Shown: positions 9,992-21,579 of the stretch, in pieces
Numbering within the stretch: position 1 is the stretch's first letter
Layout: each line of letters starts with the position of its first letter
The notes under the pieces: model-generated
What the model was told of the DNA's origin: nothing
Database searches by the model: none
The model's input: the letters and a program-made list of their open reading frames with translations, nothing else
Program-made: the position numbers and the translations under genes
Origin: Dyella kyungheensis
Lineage (GTDB): Bacteria; Pseudomonadota; Gammaproteobacteria; Xanthomonadales; Rhodanobacteraceae
Length of the DNA: 64,000 bases
Assembly: GCF_016905005.1 (NCBI RefSeq)
Contig: NZ_JADIKC010000007.1
Coordinates: forward strand, 363,305 to 427,304
Reading direction: 5' to 3'

Positions 9992-10375
9992 ATGAATGAA
10001 AGATCTTCCTACACGATCGACGTGCAGGTCGAACCCCGCTTTGTCCCCGACCAATCCCGTCCCGGCGACAACCGCTATGTTTTCGCCTACACGATCACGC
10101 TGCACAACGCTGGCGACATGCCCGCGCGCCTGTTGACGCGTCACTGGATCATCACCGACGCCAACGGCAAGATCGAAGAAGTCAGCGGCGAAGGCGTGGT
10201 CGGCGAGCAGCCGTGGATTCGCCCGGGCGACGAATACGAGTACACCTCGGGCGCGGTGCTGGAGACCTCGGTGGGCGTCATGCAGGGCAGCTACCAGATG
10301 GTGGCCGACGACGGCACCGAATTCGAAGCCGCGATCCCGCCGTTCACTCTGTCGATTCCGCGTACCCTGCACTGA
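9992..10375 (+). CDS. apaG: ApaG (DUF525) domain protein
   Basis: Small fibronectin-III-like protein (127 residues, the family norm) cotranscribed with rsmA and apaH in many proteobacteria. It has been linked to cation efflux phenotypes, and its biochemical role is unsettled. Recognisable blocks are [27 protein letters not shown] and a [20 protein letters not shown] stretch typical of ApaG. I chose the ATG at 9992 rather than 9962 because it gives the normal length and lies 6 nt behind a TACAAT -10-like box. The stop overlaps the apaH start (TGATG). Confidence 0.9.
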   Translation: MNERSSYTIDVQVEPRFVPDQSRPGDNRYVFAYTITLHNAGDMPARLLTRHWIITDANGKIEEVSGEGVVGEQPWIRPGDEYEYTSGAVLETSVGVMQGSYQMVADDGTEFEAAIPPFTLSIPRTLH

Positions 10376-11223
10376 TGGCTACGTACGCAATCGGTGATGT
10401 GCAGGGCTGCCTTCCCGAACTTCAACGCCTGCTCGACAAGATCCGCTTCGATCCCGCCGCCGACCGGCTGTGGTTTTGCGGCGACCTGGTCAATCGTGGC
10501 GGGCAGTCGCTGCAAACGCTGCGGCTGATCCACGGCCTGCGCGAGCAATCCATCGTCACGCTGGGCAACCACGACCTGAGCCTGCTCGCCATCGCGCAGC
10601 GACGACCCGAAGCGCAGTCCAAGGTGAATCCCGAGCTGCGCGAAGTGCTGTTCGCGGATGACGCGCCCGTGCTGATGGAATGGCTGCGTTCGCAGAAACT
10701 GCTGCATCACGACGAACAGCTCAACTGGACCATGGTCCACGCGGGCCTCGCGCCGATGTGGACGCTGCGCCAGGCGCAGCGCTCGGCACAGGAAGTCGAG
10801 CGCGAGCTCGGCGGTCCGCGCCATCCGCGGCTACTGAAGAACCTGTTCGGCAATCGCCCCGCGGCGTGGAACAGCCGCCTGCAGGGGATCGAACGCATGC
10901 GCGCCTCCATCAACACGCTCACGCGCATGCGCTACTGCGATATCCAGGGCCGCATCGATTTCGAGAGCAAGGGCATCCCGGGCACGCAGAAACCCGGCAT
11001 GTATCCCTGGTTCGAAGTACCCGGCATGCGCCGGCGCGAGACGCGCATCGTCTGCGGCCACTGGTCGGCGCTGGGTCGCTTCGCCGGTATCGGCATCCAC
11101 GCCATCGATACCGGTTGCGTCTGGGGCGGCCAGCTCACGGCGCTGCGCCTGGATACGGAAGAGCTGCAGTACATCGCGGTGGATGCGGAGCCTTATCGGA
11201 AGAAGATTCCTGGCGGCGATTGA
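10375..11223 (+). CDS. apaH: Symmetrical bis(5'-nucleosyl)-tetraphosphatase
   Basis: Hydrolyses Ap4A to two ADP and can remove Np4 caps from RNA. The 282-residue protein has the metallophosphoesterase signature YAIGDVQGC (residues 4-12), LWFCGDLVNRGGQS, and VTLGNHDLSLLAIAQ. Later histidines, such as HAGLAPMW and CGHWSALG, complete the di-metal site. The ATG shares one base with the apaG stop, indicating coupling. It is the last gene of the lptD operon. A paired REP (BIME) element begins right after its stop. Confidence 0.94.
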   Translation: MATYAIGDVQGCLPELQRLLDKIRFDPAADRLWFCGDLVNRGGQSLQTLRLIHGLREQSIVTLGNHDLSLLAIAQRRPEAQSKVNPELREVLFADDAPVLMEWLRSQKLLHHDEQLNWTMVHAGLAPMWTLRQAQRSAQEVERELGGPRHPRLLKNLFGNRPAAWNSRLQGIERMRASINTLTRMRYCDIQGRIDFESKGIPGTQKPGMYPWFEVPGMRRRETRIVCGHWSALGRFAGIGIHAIDTGCVWGGQLTALRLDTEELQYIAVDAEPYRKKIPGGD

Positions 11224-11224
11224 G

Positions 11225-11308
11225 CTGTAGGAGCGCACCCTGTGCGCGACCGCGGCGTCGCAACGGTTTCGCTCCGTAGGTTGTCGCGCACAGGGTGCGC
11301 TCCTACAG
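11225..11308. repeat. BIME 1: paired inverted REP element, GTAG type
   Basis: Two 26-nt arms (11225-11250 and 11283-11308) are perfect reverse complements around a 32-nt spacer. Each arm contains the tetranucleotide GTAG followed by its own small palindrome GCGCAC-CCT-GTGCGC. This is the layout of GTRG-type REPs mobilised by RAYT transposases. The asymmetric spacer shows that this copy lies in the opposite orientation to the other copies in the window. It sits between apaH and the secA terminator. Confidence 0.85.
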
Positions 11309-11324
11309 AAAAGAAAATCCAGGC

Positions 11325-11357
11325 CAAAAAAAAACCCCGCCTCGGCGGGGTTTTTTC
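11325..11357 (-). terminator. secA intrinsic terminator
   Basis: Stem CCCCGC/GCGGGG (11335-11350) with a 4-nt loop, flanked by an A-run on the left and T6 on the right. On the minus strand it gives a hairpin followed by a U-run just past the secA stop. The flanking runs make it bidirectional, so it can also end apaH transcription. Confidence 0.9.
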
Positions 11358-11360
11358 TTG

Positions 11361-14093
<2,733 letters not shown>

Positions 14094-14158
14094 CGATCTT
14101 CCGGATCTAAGATTCATGAACCGCCCGCCCGGAAAATCCAGGCAGGACGAAAGGATTG

Positions 14159-14187
14159 ATGATACTAGGGTCGGCGGGCTATCCCAA
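14159..14187 (-). promoter_or_regulatory. Putative secA sigma70 promoter
   Basis: On the minus strand, TTGGGA (14182-14187), a 17-nt spacer, and TATCAT (14159-14164). The expected transcript would have a leader of about 58 nt before the secA ATG. In that leader, TTCCGG and CCGGAA (14129-14134 and 14099-14104 on the plus strand) can pair and cover the GGAAG ribosome site. Confidence 0.55.
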
Positions 14188-14329
14188 ACGCCGTGCCCAT
14201 CGCGCTCATGCGCCGGCACCGCGACAGACGGCACCCCTCAGGGTGCACTGCCACAGACTCCCCCATCATCGTCCCGCTGAAGGAGTGGCGGCACGCCGAA
14301 AGGCTTTCAAGGGCGCCGCGGCCGGGCGC

Positions 14330-15259
14330 TCAGCGATGGTTCTTCACGAAAGCCAGCGGATTGACCACGCGGCCCTTGTACCAAACCTCGAAATGCACGT
14401 GGGAACCTGTAGAGCGGCCGGTCGAGCCCGCCTCGGAGACCACATCGCCGACGTGCACGCGCTGACCGGGGGTGACGTCCAGCCGGCTGTTGTGGGCGTA
14501 GCGGGTCATGTAGCCATTGCCATGGTCGATCTCGATGACCTCGCCGTAGCCCGTGCGATCACCCGCGTAAGTGACCATGCCCTCGGCCACGGCATGCACC
14601 GGCGTACCCTTGGGCGCGGAGATGTCCAGACCGGTGTGATACGCGCTATGCCCGCTGAACGGGTCCGGGCGGCCACCGAAATACGAGGAAATATAGCCTT
14701 CGACCGGCATCCCGGTGGGCTTGAGATTGGATTCGATCTTTGCATCCAACAACAGGCTCTGCAGCGCGGAAAGCTGCGCCTGCTGGCTGTCGAACTGGCT
14801 GGCCAGCTGGTTGATGCTGCTATCGAGGTTCAGCGGGAGGGAGTAGCCGCTGTCGGTCGAGTCTTCCACACCGCCCACGGCCGGCTGTTCGTCGAAGTTG
14901 AATTCGCCATCGTCCAGCTTGCCGACCTGGGTCAGGCGCTCGCCAAGGGCATTCAAACGGGTGGACTGCGCCTGCAGCTGGCCCAGCTTGACCGCCAAGG
15001 CGTCGATATCGCGCTGGGCGTCCTTGCGCACGCCGGCAAGTTGCTCGTTCTGCTGCTGCACCTGTTGGCGCAGGCGGCGAATTTCCGACAGCGCCCGGTC
15101 GTGCGGACTGGACACCACCATGGCGACCGCACCGCCCAGTCCCGCACACGCCAGGATGGCCGCCGCTGCCGCGCCGAACAGGCGTAAGCGCAGGCGCCGA
15201 TCGGCGAGATTCCAGGTTTTCGGCACCTTTTTGGTGCGGGACACAAGTATGATTTGCAT
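14330..15259 (-). CDS. M23-family peptidoglycan endopeptidase, membrane-anchored
   Basis: A 309-residue protein. It has a basic N-terminus, one membrane segment (LFGAAAAAILACAGLGGAVA), a coiled coil rich in Gln/Leu/Arg (about residues 55-110), and a C-terminal LytM/M23 domain. The zinc and catalytic residues are intact: HTGLDISAP (HxxxD), the core GYGEVIEIDHGNGYMTRYAH, and GSHVHFEVW (HxH). Such enzymes cleave peptide cross-links during growth or act as scaffolds; the intact site predicts activity. It lies upstream of secA in the same direction, with a separate secA promoter. Its start is only 18 nt from the divergent dciA start. A GTG at 15286 is an alternative start. Confidence 0.88.
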   Translation of the reverse strand: MQIILVSRTKKVPKTWNLADRRLRLRLFGAAAAAILACAGLGGAVAMVVSSPHDRALSEIRRLRQQVQQQNEQLAGVRKDAQRDIDALAVKLGQLQAQSTRLNALGERLTQVGKLDDGEFNFDEQPAVGGVEDSTDSGYSLPLNLDSSINQLASQFDSQQAQLSALQSLLLDAKIESNLKPTGMPVEGYISSYFGGRPDPFSGHSAYHTGLDISAPKGTPVHAVAEGMVTYAGDRTGYGEVIEIDHGNGYMTRYAHNSRLDVTPGQRVHVGDVVSEAGSTGRSTGSHVHFEVWYKGRVVNPLAFVKNHR

Positions 15260-15276
15260 GTTGTTTACGTCAGAAG

Positions 15277-15753
15277 ATGTCGGCACCCATGCAGCGCGAT
15301 GACCGTAAGCCCTATCGCCGCTCCGGTTCCGGCCTCACGGCCATTACCGAATTCGGCCCCATTGCCTCACTGGCCCGGAAAGCCCGTGAGCTGGATGCTT
15401 TGGATCGCGCACTGCGCCAGACGTTACCGTCACCACTCCGCGAACAGGTTCGCTTTGCCAACCTGAAAGACGGACGCCTCGTTTTTCTGGCTCCCTCGCC
15501 GGCTCTGGCCGCCAGGCTGCGCCTTCTCCAGACGCAAATCCTCTCGACCGCACGTGCGGTAGGCACGTACGCCAGTTCAGTTACCGTGAAAGTGGCCCCC
15601 CAACCACCGACAGAAATCGTGCCGGATCGGTCAAAACCGCTTTCGCCAGCCGCCGCCTCTCACCTGAGAGCCGCCGCGGCCTCAACCACAGACCCCGAAT
15701 TACGGGAACTGTTCCTTGAGCTGGCGTCCATCGCCGAAATTTCTGATTCCTGA
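15277..15753 (+). CDS. dciA: DciA/DUF721-family protein, probable replicative-helicase loader factor
   Basis: A 158-residue protein with the DUF721 fold. The conserved core is about residues 22-105 (SLARKARELDALDRALRQTL, then VRFANLKDGRLVFLAPSPAL and AARLRLLQTQILS), followed by a Pro/Ala-rich tail. DciA is the ancestral bacterial partner of DnaB in helicase loading in lineages without DnaC. The small DUF721 protein next to secA or lpxC is a standard xanthomonad arrangement. It is the only plus-strand gene in the secA-mraZ block and is transcribed divergently from the M23 peptidase. An ATG at 15289 is an alternative start. Confidence 0.75.
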   Translation: MSAPMQRDDRKPYRRSGSGLTAITEFGPIASLARKARELDALDRALRQTLPSPLREQVRFANLKDGRLVFLAPSPALAARLRLLQTQILSTARAVGTYASSVTVKVAPQPPTEIVPDRSKPLSPAAASHLRAAAASTTDPELRELFLELASIAEISDS

Positions 15754-15923
15754 TCCGACCCCATCCACTGACGCTGGGCTCCGGGTTACCGCATTGACGA
15801 TCTTCCCTGACACCGGCCCTTCGGTCGGCGCTGACGGGTTTATACCATGCCCCCACGGACCTGATAGACCACAATGTCATCAGAGCGTGAACAGCTGCCA
15901 GTGGAAAGCGCTAGATGTATCAC

Positions 15924-15956
15924 AAAAAGAAAAGCCGCGTCTTTAGGACGCGGCTC
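15924..15956 (-). terminator. lpxC intrinsic terminator
   Basis: Stem AGCCGCGTC (15933-15941) and GACGCGGCT (15947-15955), 9 bp, 5-nt loop. On the minus strand it is followed by a T-rich tract (TTTTCTTTTTG). It lies about 45 nt past the lpxC stop. Confidence 0.88.
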
Positions 15957-16000
15957 AATTCTTTGTTCAGGTTTGTCGAGGACTTACGACCGCCGGGCGA

Positions 16001-16915
16001 TCAGATCGCCTGTGCCGGGTGGGCGTAGGAGATCGGCGAGGTGGCCGGATCGTCCGCGAAGCTGACCTCTTCCCAGGCCGAGGCATCGGCCATCAGGGTG
16101 CGCAGGAGCTTGTTGTTGAGCTCGTGGCCCGACTTGTGGGCGTAGTAGGCACCGACCAGGCTGTGGCCGAGCAGGTACAGGTCGCCGATCGCATCGAGGA
16201 TCTTGTGCTTGACGAACTCGTCCTCGTAGCGGAGGCCGTCTTCGTTGAGCACGCGGTAGTCGTCGAGCACCACGGCGTTGTCCATCGAACCGCCCAGCGC
16301 GAGGTTGTGTTCGCGCAGCATTTCGATGTCACGCATGAAACCGAAGGTGCGAGCGCGGCTCACTTCCTTCACGAATGAGGTGGTGGAGAAATCGATTTCG
16401 GCGCGCGAGGTGCGCTTGCTGATGATCGGGTGGTTGAACTCGATCGAGAAACCGACCTTGAAGCCTTCGAACGGCTCAAAGCTCGCCCACTTGTCGCCAT
16501 CCTGCACCTTGATCGGCTTCTTGATGCGAATGAAGCGCTTGGCGACGTTCTGCTCTTCGATGCCGGCCGACTGCAGCAGGAATACGAAGGGACCGGCGCT
16601 GCCGTCCATGATCGGCACTTCCGGCGCGGAAAGGTCCACATAGGCGTTGTCGATGCCCAGACCGGCCATGGCAGAGAGCAGATGTTCCACGGTGGAAACA
16701 CGCACATCGCCGTTGACCAGGGTGGTCGACAGGCGGGTATCGCCGACATTGTCGGGACGTGCGTAGATTTCGACCGGCGGATTGAGATCGGTACGGCGGA
16801 ACACGATGCCCGTATTCGGGGCAGCGGGGCGAAGCGTCATGTACACCTTGTCGCCGGTATGCAGACCGACGCCGGTGGCGCGAATGATGTTCTTGAGCGT
16901 ACGCTGCTTGATCAT
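16001..16915 (-). CDS. lpxC: UDP-3-O-acyl-N-acetylglucosamine deacetylase
   Basis: Zinc amidase that catalyses the committed step of lipid A synthesis. It has 304 residues, the usual length. The N-terminus [20 protein letters not shown] is characteristic. Zinc ligands are His78 in STVEHLLSA and the His/Asp of [10 protein letters not shown] near residue 238; the catalytic base region is [10 protein letters not shown] near residue 265. It closes the dcw cluster after ftsZ but is separated from it by 463 nt and has its own likely promoter, as in other gammaproteobacteria. The short C-terminal tail, ending in Ala-rich SYAHPAQAI, may be relevant to FtsH-type turnover; this is inference. Confidence 0.97.
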   Translation of the reverse strand: MIKQRTLKNIIRATGVGLHTGDKVYMTLRPAAPNTGIVFRRTDLNPPVEIYARPDNVGDTRLSTTLVNGDVRVSTVEHLLSAMAGLGIDNAYVDLSAPEVPIMDGSAGPFVFLLQSAGIEEQNVAKRFIRIKKPIKVQDGDKWASFEPFEGFKVGFSIEFNHPIISKRTSRAEIDFSTTSFVKEVSRARTFGFMRDIEMLREHNLALGGSMDNAVVLDDYRVLNEDGLRYEDEFVKHKILDAIGDLYLLGHSLVGAYYAHKSGHELNNKLLRTLMADASAWEEVSFADDPATSPISYAHPAQAI

Positions 16916-17378
16916 TTTTTTGGTACCTGTAAGGGGCAGCAGCCAAATTAGGGTACGGATGCTAACACAGTCTTAACCTGTGAAAAGGCGATCCGCGCCA
17001 CACACACTGTTCACCCTTTCATGCTCCTTTCATTCATGAATGCAAACCATTCATGGGGTGATCAGCATTTTCCCAAGTACTTTCAATGATTTAACTGAAG
17101 CGCAACGCCCCGGACCGGGACGGGATCCGGTCTCGGGGCGTCGGACCGGGCCAGAAAATCATTTCCTGGCCGGTCATGCCCATCCATGAGGCATGGCCCT
17201 ACATCTTCAAGAACGAGCACCGGCACGGCGTCAGTTAAACCACCGACCGCCCCTGGGGGCGGAGAGCGGACTCGAACATGGGTTCCGTCAGGACGGTTCC
17301 CAAGCGCGATTCGTTACTGACAAGTGAAACCGGCGATTTGTTCAATTTTTCTTCAAATTATTTGCCCAGTCAGTTTGT
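16916..17378. other. Intergenic region ftsZ-lpxC with clustered palindromes and the lpxC promoter
   Basis: This 463-nt stretch has no convincing gene. It holds four palindromes: 17106-17140 (13-14-nt arms, one bulge), 17143-17175 (arms GACCGGGCCAG/CTGGCCGGTC), 17247-17262 (CCGCCCC/GGGGCGG) and the imperfect 17278-17301. None has a good T-run, so none is a textbook ftsZ terminator. On the minus strand, TGTTAGCAT (16959-16967) could be an extended -10 for lpxC, giving a leader of about 40 nt. The bases just before the lpxC ATG are AT-rich. Confidence 0.6.
16959..16967 (-). promoter_or_regulatory. Putative lpxC extended -10
   Basis: TGTTAGCAT on the minus strand fits TGn-TATAAT with two mismatches in the hexamer. 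The -35 region is poor. It is the best promoter-like match in the lpxC leader. Confidence 0.35.
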
Positions 17379-18563
17379 TCAGTCCGCCTGGCGGCGCAGG
17401 AACGCCGGGATGTCGAGGTAATCGAAGCTCGGATCGGCGCTCTTGGCCGGGCCACCGGTGTCGACGCGGCTGCTGGTGGTGACTTCCGGCTGGGCGTAGT
17501 CGACCACTTCGTTGCCGGTGCCGGTACGCAGCACCACCGGACGCGGACGCTGACGCATCTCCACGTGCTGGGCGACCATCGGACGCTGCGGCTGGCGGAG
17601 GTCGGACGCGCGGTTGAGGCCGGTGGCCACCACCGTGACGCGCACGTCGTCCTGCATTTCCGGATCGAGCGAGGTACCCATCACCACCGTGGCGTCTTCG
17701 CTGGCGAAGTCGTGGATGATGCGGCCGATCTCGTCGAATTCGCGCATGGTCAGGTTCGGACCGGCGGTGACGTTGACCAGGATGCCGCAGGCGCCGTTGA
17801 GATTGACGTCTTCCAGCAGCGGGTTGTTGATCGCGGCCTCGGCAGCGGCCTGGGCGCGGTCGTCGCCACGGGCGGTGCCCGAACCCATCATCGCCATGCC
17901 CATTTCGGACATCACCGTGCGCACGTCGGCAAAGTCGACGTTGATCAGGCCCGGGGCGGTGATCAGGTCGGCAATGCCCTGCACGGCGCCGAGCAGCACG
18001 TCGTTGGCGGCCTTGAACGCATTAAGAAGCGTCACTTCTCGACCGAGCACCGACAGCAGCTTCTCGTTCGGCACCGTGATCAGCGAATCGACGTGCTGCG
18101 ACAGGTCTTCGATGCCCTTGGCGGCGACCTGCATGCGGCGGCGACCTTCGAACGGGAACGGCTTGGTGACCACCGCGACCGTCAGGATGCCCTTTTCCTT
18201 GGCGAGCTGGGCCACCACCGGGGCTGCGCCCGTGCCGGTACCGCCGCCCATGCCGGCGGTGATGAAGACCATGTCCGCGCCTTCGAGCATTTCCTCGATG
18301 CGCTCGCGGTCTTCCAGTGCGGCCTGACGGCCCACTTCCGGGTTGGCGCCGGCACCCAGACCCTTGGTGACGTTGGCGCCGAGCTGCAGGTGCGTGCGCG
18401 AGCCGCAGCTCTTCATGGCCTGCGAATCGGTATTGGCGACGACGAACTCGACGCCTTCGATGTTTGCATTGAGCATGTGTGCCACGGCATTGCCGCCGCC
18501 GCCGCCCACGCCGATGACCTTGATTACTGCATTGGGTGCGAGTTTTTCGATGAGTTCAAACAT
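17379..18563 (-). CDS. ftsZ: Cell-division GTPase FtsZ
   Basis: Tubulin homologue that forms the division ring, 394 residues. The nucleotide-binding loop [14 protein letters not shown] (about residues 19-32), the tubulin signature [13 protein letters not shown] (about residues 106-118) and the T7-loop region with [11 protein letters not shown] are intact. A variable linker of about 55 residues precedes the conserved C-terminal peptide [12 protein letters not shown], which binds FtsA and ZipA. The start at 18563 has a strong GGAGG 7-8 nt upstream; the open frame extends 27 codons further without homology. A 117-nt gap separates it from ftsA, which leaves room for an additional promoter. Confidence 0.98.
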   Translation of the reverse strand: MFELIEKLAPNAVIKVIGVGGGGGNAVAHMLNANIEGVEFVVANTDSQAMKSCGSRTHLQLGANVTKGLGAGANPEVGRQAALEDRERIEEMLEGADMVFITAGMGGGTGTGAAPVVAQLAKEKGILTVAVVTKPFPFEGRRRMQVAAKGIEDLSQHVDSLITVPNEKLLSVLGREVTLLNAFKAANDVLLGAVQGIADLITAPGLINVDFADVRTVMSEMGMAMMGSGTARGDDRAQAAAEAAINNPLLEDVNLNGACGILVNVTAGPNLTMREFDEIGRIIHDFASEDATVVMGTSLDPEMQDDVRVTVVATGLNRASDLRQPQRPMVAQHVEMRQRPRPVVLRTGTGNEVVDYAQPEVTTSSRVDTGGPAKSADPSFDYLDIPAFLRRQAD

Positions 18564-18680
18564 TTCCCGTCCTCCGTAGAGCATCGTTGTCGTTGTAACC
18601 GCGGGTGCTGACGTTCCTGTCGCCCCGAGGTGGCGGACGAACATCCATTCGTCCTAGGCCAGGCTTCATGCCCTGCCCAA

Positions 18681-19913
18681 TTAAAAATTCTTGGTGATCC
18701 AGCCGCGCAACTTGTCCACCAGTCCGCCGACGCTGCCGCCGGACGGGCCGCTCACGCGCATGCCGCCCGAGCGCGCGCCGTGCAACAGCAGGCCCACGCC
18801 GGTGGAATGCAGCGGATTGGCGACCACTTCGCCCAGGCCACTGACGTGTTGCGGCACGCCCACGCGCACCATCTTGTGGAAGATCTCCTCGGCCAGCTCC
18901 AGCGCACCTTCCATGCGCGAGGCACCGCCGGTGAGCACCACGCCGGCCGCCACCAGGCTTTCGTAGCCGGAGCGACGCAGCTCGTCCTGCACCATCTCGA
19001 AGATTTCCTCGTAGCGCGCCTGCACCGACTGCGCCAGCGACTGGCGCGCCAGGCGGCGCGGCGGACGGTCGCCCACGCTCGGCACCTGGATGGTTTCCTC
19101 GGCATGCGCCAGCTGCGCCAGCGCGCAGGCGTACTTGATCTTGATTTCCTCGGCATGCGCGGTCGGCGTGTGCACGCCGTAGGCGATGTCGTTGGTCACC
19201 TGGTCGCCGCCCACCGGCAGCGACTTGGTGTAGCGGATCGCACCCTGCGTGTAGATGGCGATGTCGGTGGTACCGGCGCCGATGTCCACCAGGCACACGC
19301 CCAGCTCGCGCTCATCGTCGGTCAGTACGGACTTGGCGCTGGCCACGGCGGACGGCACCAGCTCATCCACGGTAAGGCCGCAACGCTGGATGCACTTGCT
19401 GATGTTCTGCACGGCCGCAGCGGCACCGGTGACCAGATGCACGCTCGCTTCCAGGCGCACACCGCTCATGCCTACCGGCGAGCGGATGCCATCCTGGCCG
19501 TCGATGCGGTATTCCTGCGATTCCTTGTAGAGCACCTTGCGGTCCGCCGGAATGGCGACTGCGCTGGCCGCTTCCAGTACCTGCTCCAGGTCGCCCGGGG
19601 TCACTTCGCGATCGCGGATCGCGGCGGTGCCGTGGGAGTTCTTGGTTTCCAGGTGACTGCCGGAAATGGAGGCGTAGACCGAGCGGATATCGCAGCCTGC
19701 CATCAGCTCGGCCTCTTCCACGGCGCGCTGGATGGAGTGCACCGTCGATTCGATATCGACCACCGAACCGCGCTTCATGCCGCGCGACACATGGGTGCCG
19801 ATACCGATCACTTCGATCGGTTCGCCAGGCTCGTACTCGCCCACGATCGCCACCACTTTCGAGGTGCCGATGTCGAGGCCGACGACTAGTTGCTTGTCGT
19901 TCTTGGTCTTCAT
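18681..19913 (-). CDS. ftsA: Cell-division protein FtsA
   Basis: Actin-like protein that tethers FtsZ to the membrane, 410 residues. Phosphate-1 motif VVGLDIGTSKVVAIVGE lies near the N-terminus, and the phosphate-2 motif VCLVDIGAGTTDIAIYTQG is central. The adenosine motif VVLTGGASRMEGALELAEE follows. The C-terminus ends in an amphipathic membrane-targeting helix (GGLVDKLRGWITKNF). The start overlaps the ftsQ stop as ATGA (19910-19913). Confidence 0.97.
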   Translation of the reverse strand: MKTKNDKQLVVGLDIGTSKVVAIVGEYEPGEPIEVIGIGTHVSRGMKRGSVVDIESTVHSIQRAVEEAELMAGCDIRSVYASISGSHLETKNSHGTAAIRDREVTPGDLEQVLEAASAVAIPADRKVLYKESQEYRIDGQDGIRSPVGMSGVRLEASVHLVTGAAAAVQNISKCIQRCGLTVDELVPSAVASAKSVLTDDERELGVCLVDIGAGTTDIAIYTQGAIRYTKSLPVGGDQVTNDIAYGVHTPTAHAEEIKIKYACALAQLAHAEETIQVPSVGDRPPRRLARQSLAQSVQARYEEIFEMVQDELRRSGYESLVAAGVVLTGGASRMEGALELAEEIFHKMVRVGVPQHVSGLGEVVANPLHSTGVGLLLHGARSGGMRVSGPSGGSVGGLVDKLRGWITKNF

Positions 19914-20647
19914 GTGCGGGGTGAGCCTCCAGCGTTCACGGTGTTCGCCTGGGGCGGCCATCGAACGGCAAATCCATTGGTATATCGAAGATCGGCATAG
20001 GCGAAGCCATCGCTATGGCCCGCCATCAATTGGGGGTAGACGTCCAGGAAGCGGCGCAGGCGACGGCCTGCCTGGTCGCGATCGCCGATGACGATCTGCG
20101 CGCCGCTGCTGGTGGTCAGACTCCAGCTGCCACGCTCGGTGAGCGAGACGCCGGTGATTTTCAGTTTCGTGTTGGTGAACGCCTTTTGCGTTTCCGCGTA
20201 GAAGCTCACCACTTCCGCCAGCCGCGCGTCCGGACCGCGCAGGTCGGGCAGATCGGTGTTCGCCGAAACATCGGGCACGTCGAACACCAGTCCCTGGCGG
20301 CTGATCAACTGCTTTTCGTTCCAGCGCGCAAACGGCTGGCGCTCGTAGATGCGCAGGATCAGCGTGTCGGGCCAGCGCTTGCGTGCTTCCACCGACTCCA
20401 CCCACGGCAACGCGGCCACCGCCTTTTGCACGCCATCGAGATCGAGCGCAAAGAACCCCTTGCCGAGGCGCGGCATCACCACCGAACGGAGCGAGTCCTC
20501 GGTGACATGCTTGAACTCGGCTTGCACCATCAACTGGGTCACCGGCCAACGATTGGCCGCAAACCATCCGCGCAGCACGCCGACAATCGGCAGCGCCACG
20601 AGCGCGATGGCCAAAACCCAGGCAACGAGGCGGACGGTTCCCCTCAC
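19910..20647 (-). CDS. ftsQ: Cell-division protein FtsQ
   Basis: Bitopic inner-membrane protein that links early and late divisome parts through FtsB/FtsL. With the GTG start at 20647 it has 245 residues: a very short cytoplasmic tail ([10 protein letters not shown]), one membrane helix, a POTRA domain (about residues 40-110, [18 protein letters not shown]) and the beta domain with [20 protein letters not shown]. The GTG overlaps the ddl stop (GTGA). The longer open frame upstream lies inside ddl and is not homologous. The cytoplasmic tail is short compared with E. coli FtsQ. Confidence 0.92.
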   Translation of the reverse strand: MRGTVRLVAWVLAIALVALPIVGVLRGWFAANRWPVTQLMVQAEFKHVTEDSLRSVVMPRLGKGFFALDLDGVQKAVAALPWVESVEARKRWPDTLILRIYERQPFARWNEKQLISRQGLVFDVPDVSANTDLPDLRGPDARLAEVVSFYAETQKAFTNTKLKITGVSLTERGSWSLTTSSGAQIVIGDRDQAGRRLRRFLDVYPQLMAGHSDGFAYADLRYTNGFAVRWPPQANTVNAGGSPRT

Positions 20648-21579
20648 ACGCCCTCCCGGAAGCTCGTTTCCAACACGCGCCAGCACAGCGTCTGGTAGTC
20701 GATGCCCGCGACGGCGGCCGCCTTGGGCACCAGCGAATGCGACGTCATGCCCGGCGCCGTGTTCACTTCCAGCAGCCAGTTGCGGCCCTGCTTGTCGCGC
20801 ATAACGTCCACGCGACCCCAACCGGAACACGCCAGCGCATCGAACGCGCGCAGCGCCAGTTCCTGCATCTCGCGCTCGTCGTCGCCGCGCAGGCCGGGGC
20901 AGATGTACTGCGTGTCTTCGGCGATGTACTTGGCGTTGTAGTCGTAGTACTCGCCCTTGGGCACGATGTTGATGGTGGCCAGCACCTGACGATCGAGCAC
21001 GCCGACGGTGTACTCGCCGCCCTCGATCAGCGTTTCCATCAGCATGTCGCCGGGATAGCGCTGGGCCAGCGCCACGGCCTCGTCGAGGTCTTCTTCCTTG
21101 AACACGCGCGAGACGCCGACGCTGGAACCTTCCCAGGCGGGCTTCACGATCAGCGGGAAACCGATCTCACGCGCAGCGGCATGCACGTCGGCGCCGCGCG
21201 GCAGCGCCTTGAACTTCGGCGTGGGCAGGCCGATCGCCTGCCACACCAGCTTGGCGCGAATCTTGTCCAGCGACAGCGCGGAGCCCAGCACGCCCGAGCC
21301 GGTGAACGGCACGCGCAGCGACTGCAGTGCACCCTGCAGCTCGCCGTTCTCGCCGCCACCGCCGTGGAGAATATTGAACACGCGGGCGAAGTGACCCGCA
21401 CGCACCGCGTCGAGCAATGCCGGGATGCCATCGATGGCATGCGCATCGACGCCGCGCGCCTGCAGCGCCGCGAGCACGTTGCGACCGGAGTCCAGCGAGA
21501 CCTCGCGCTCGGCCGAGCTGCCGCCCATGACGACGGCGACGCGGCCAAACTGTGCGGGATCGGTGATCGTCTTGCTCAC
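20644..21579 (-). CDS. ddlB: D-alanine--D-alanine ligase
   Basis: ATP-grasp ligase making the D-Ala-D-Ala end of the peptidoglycan peptide, 311 residues. Conserved blocks are [17 protein letters not shown] at the N-terminus, [12 protein letters not shown], the ATP-grasp loop [16 protein letters not shown], and the C-terminal metal-binding [19 protein letters not shown]. The start is GTG, overlapping the murC stop (GTGA). The position between murC and ftsQ is that of ddlB in E. coli. Confidence 0.96.
   Translation of the reverse strand: MSKTITDPAQFGRVAVVMGGSSAEREVSLDSGRNVLAALQARGVDAHAIDGIPALLDAVRAGHFARVFNILHGGGGENGELQGALQSLRVPFTGSGVLGSALSLDKIRAKLVWQAIGLPTPKFKALPRGADVHAAAREIGFPLIVKPAWEGSSVGVSRVFKEEDLDEAVALAQRYPGDMLMETLIEGGEYTVGVLDRQVLATINIVPKGEYYDYNAKYIAEDTQYICPGLRGDDEREMQELALRAFDALACSGWGRVDVMRDKQGRNWLLEVNTAPGMTSHSLVPKAAAVAGIDYQTLCWRVLETSFREGV

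Noticed and set aside
17256..17285. tRNA gene on the minus strand
   Set aside because: Only a T-arm-like stretch is present; no matching acceptor, D or anticodon arms are found upstream.
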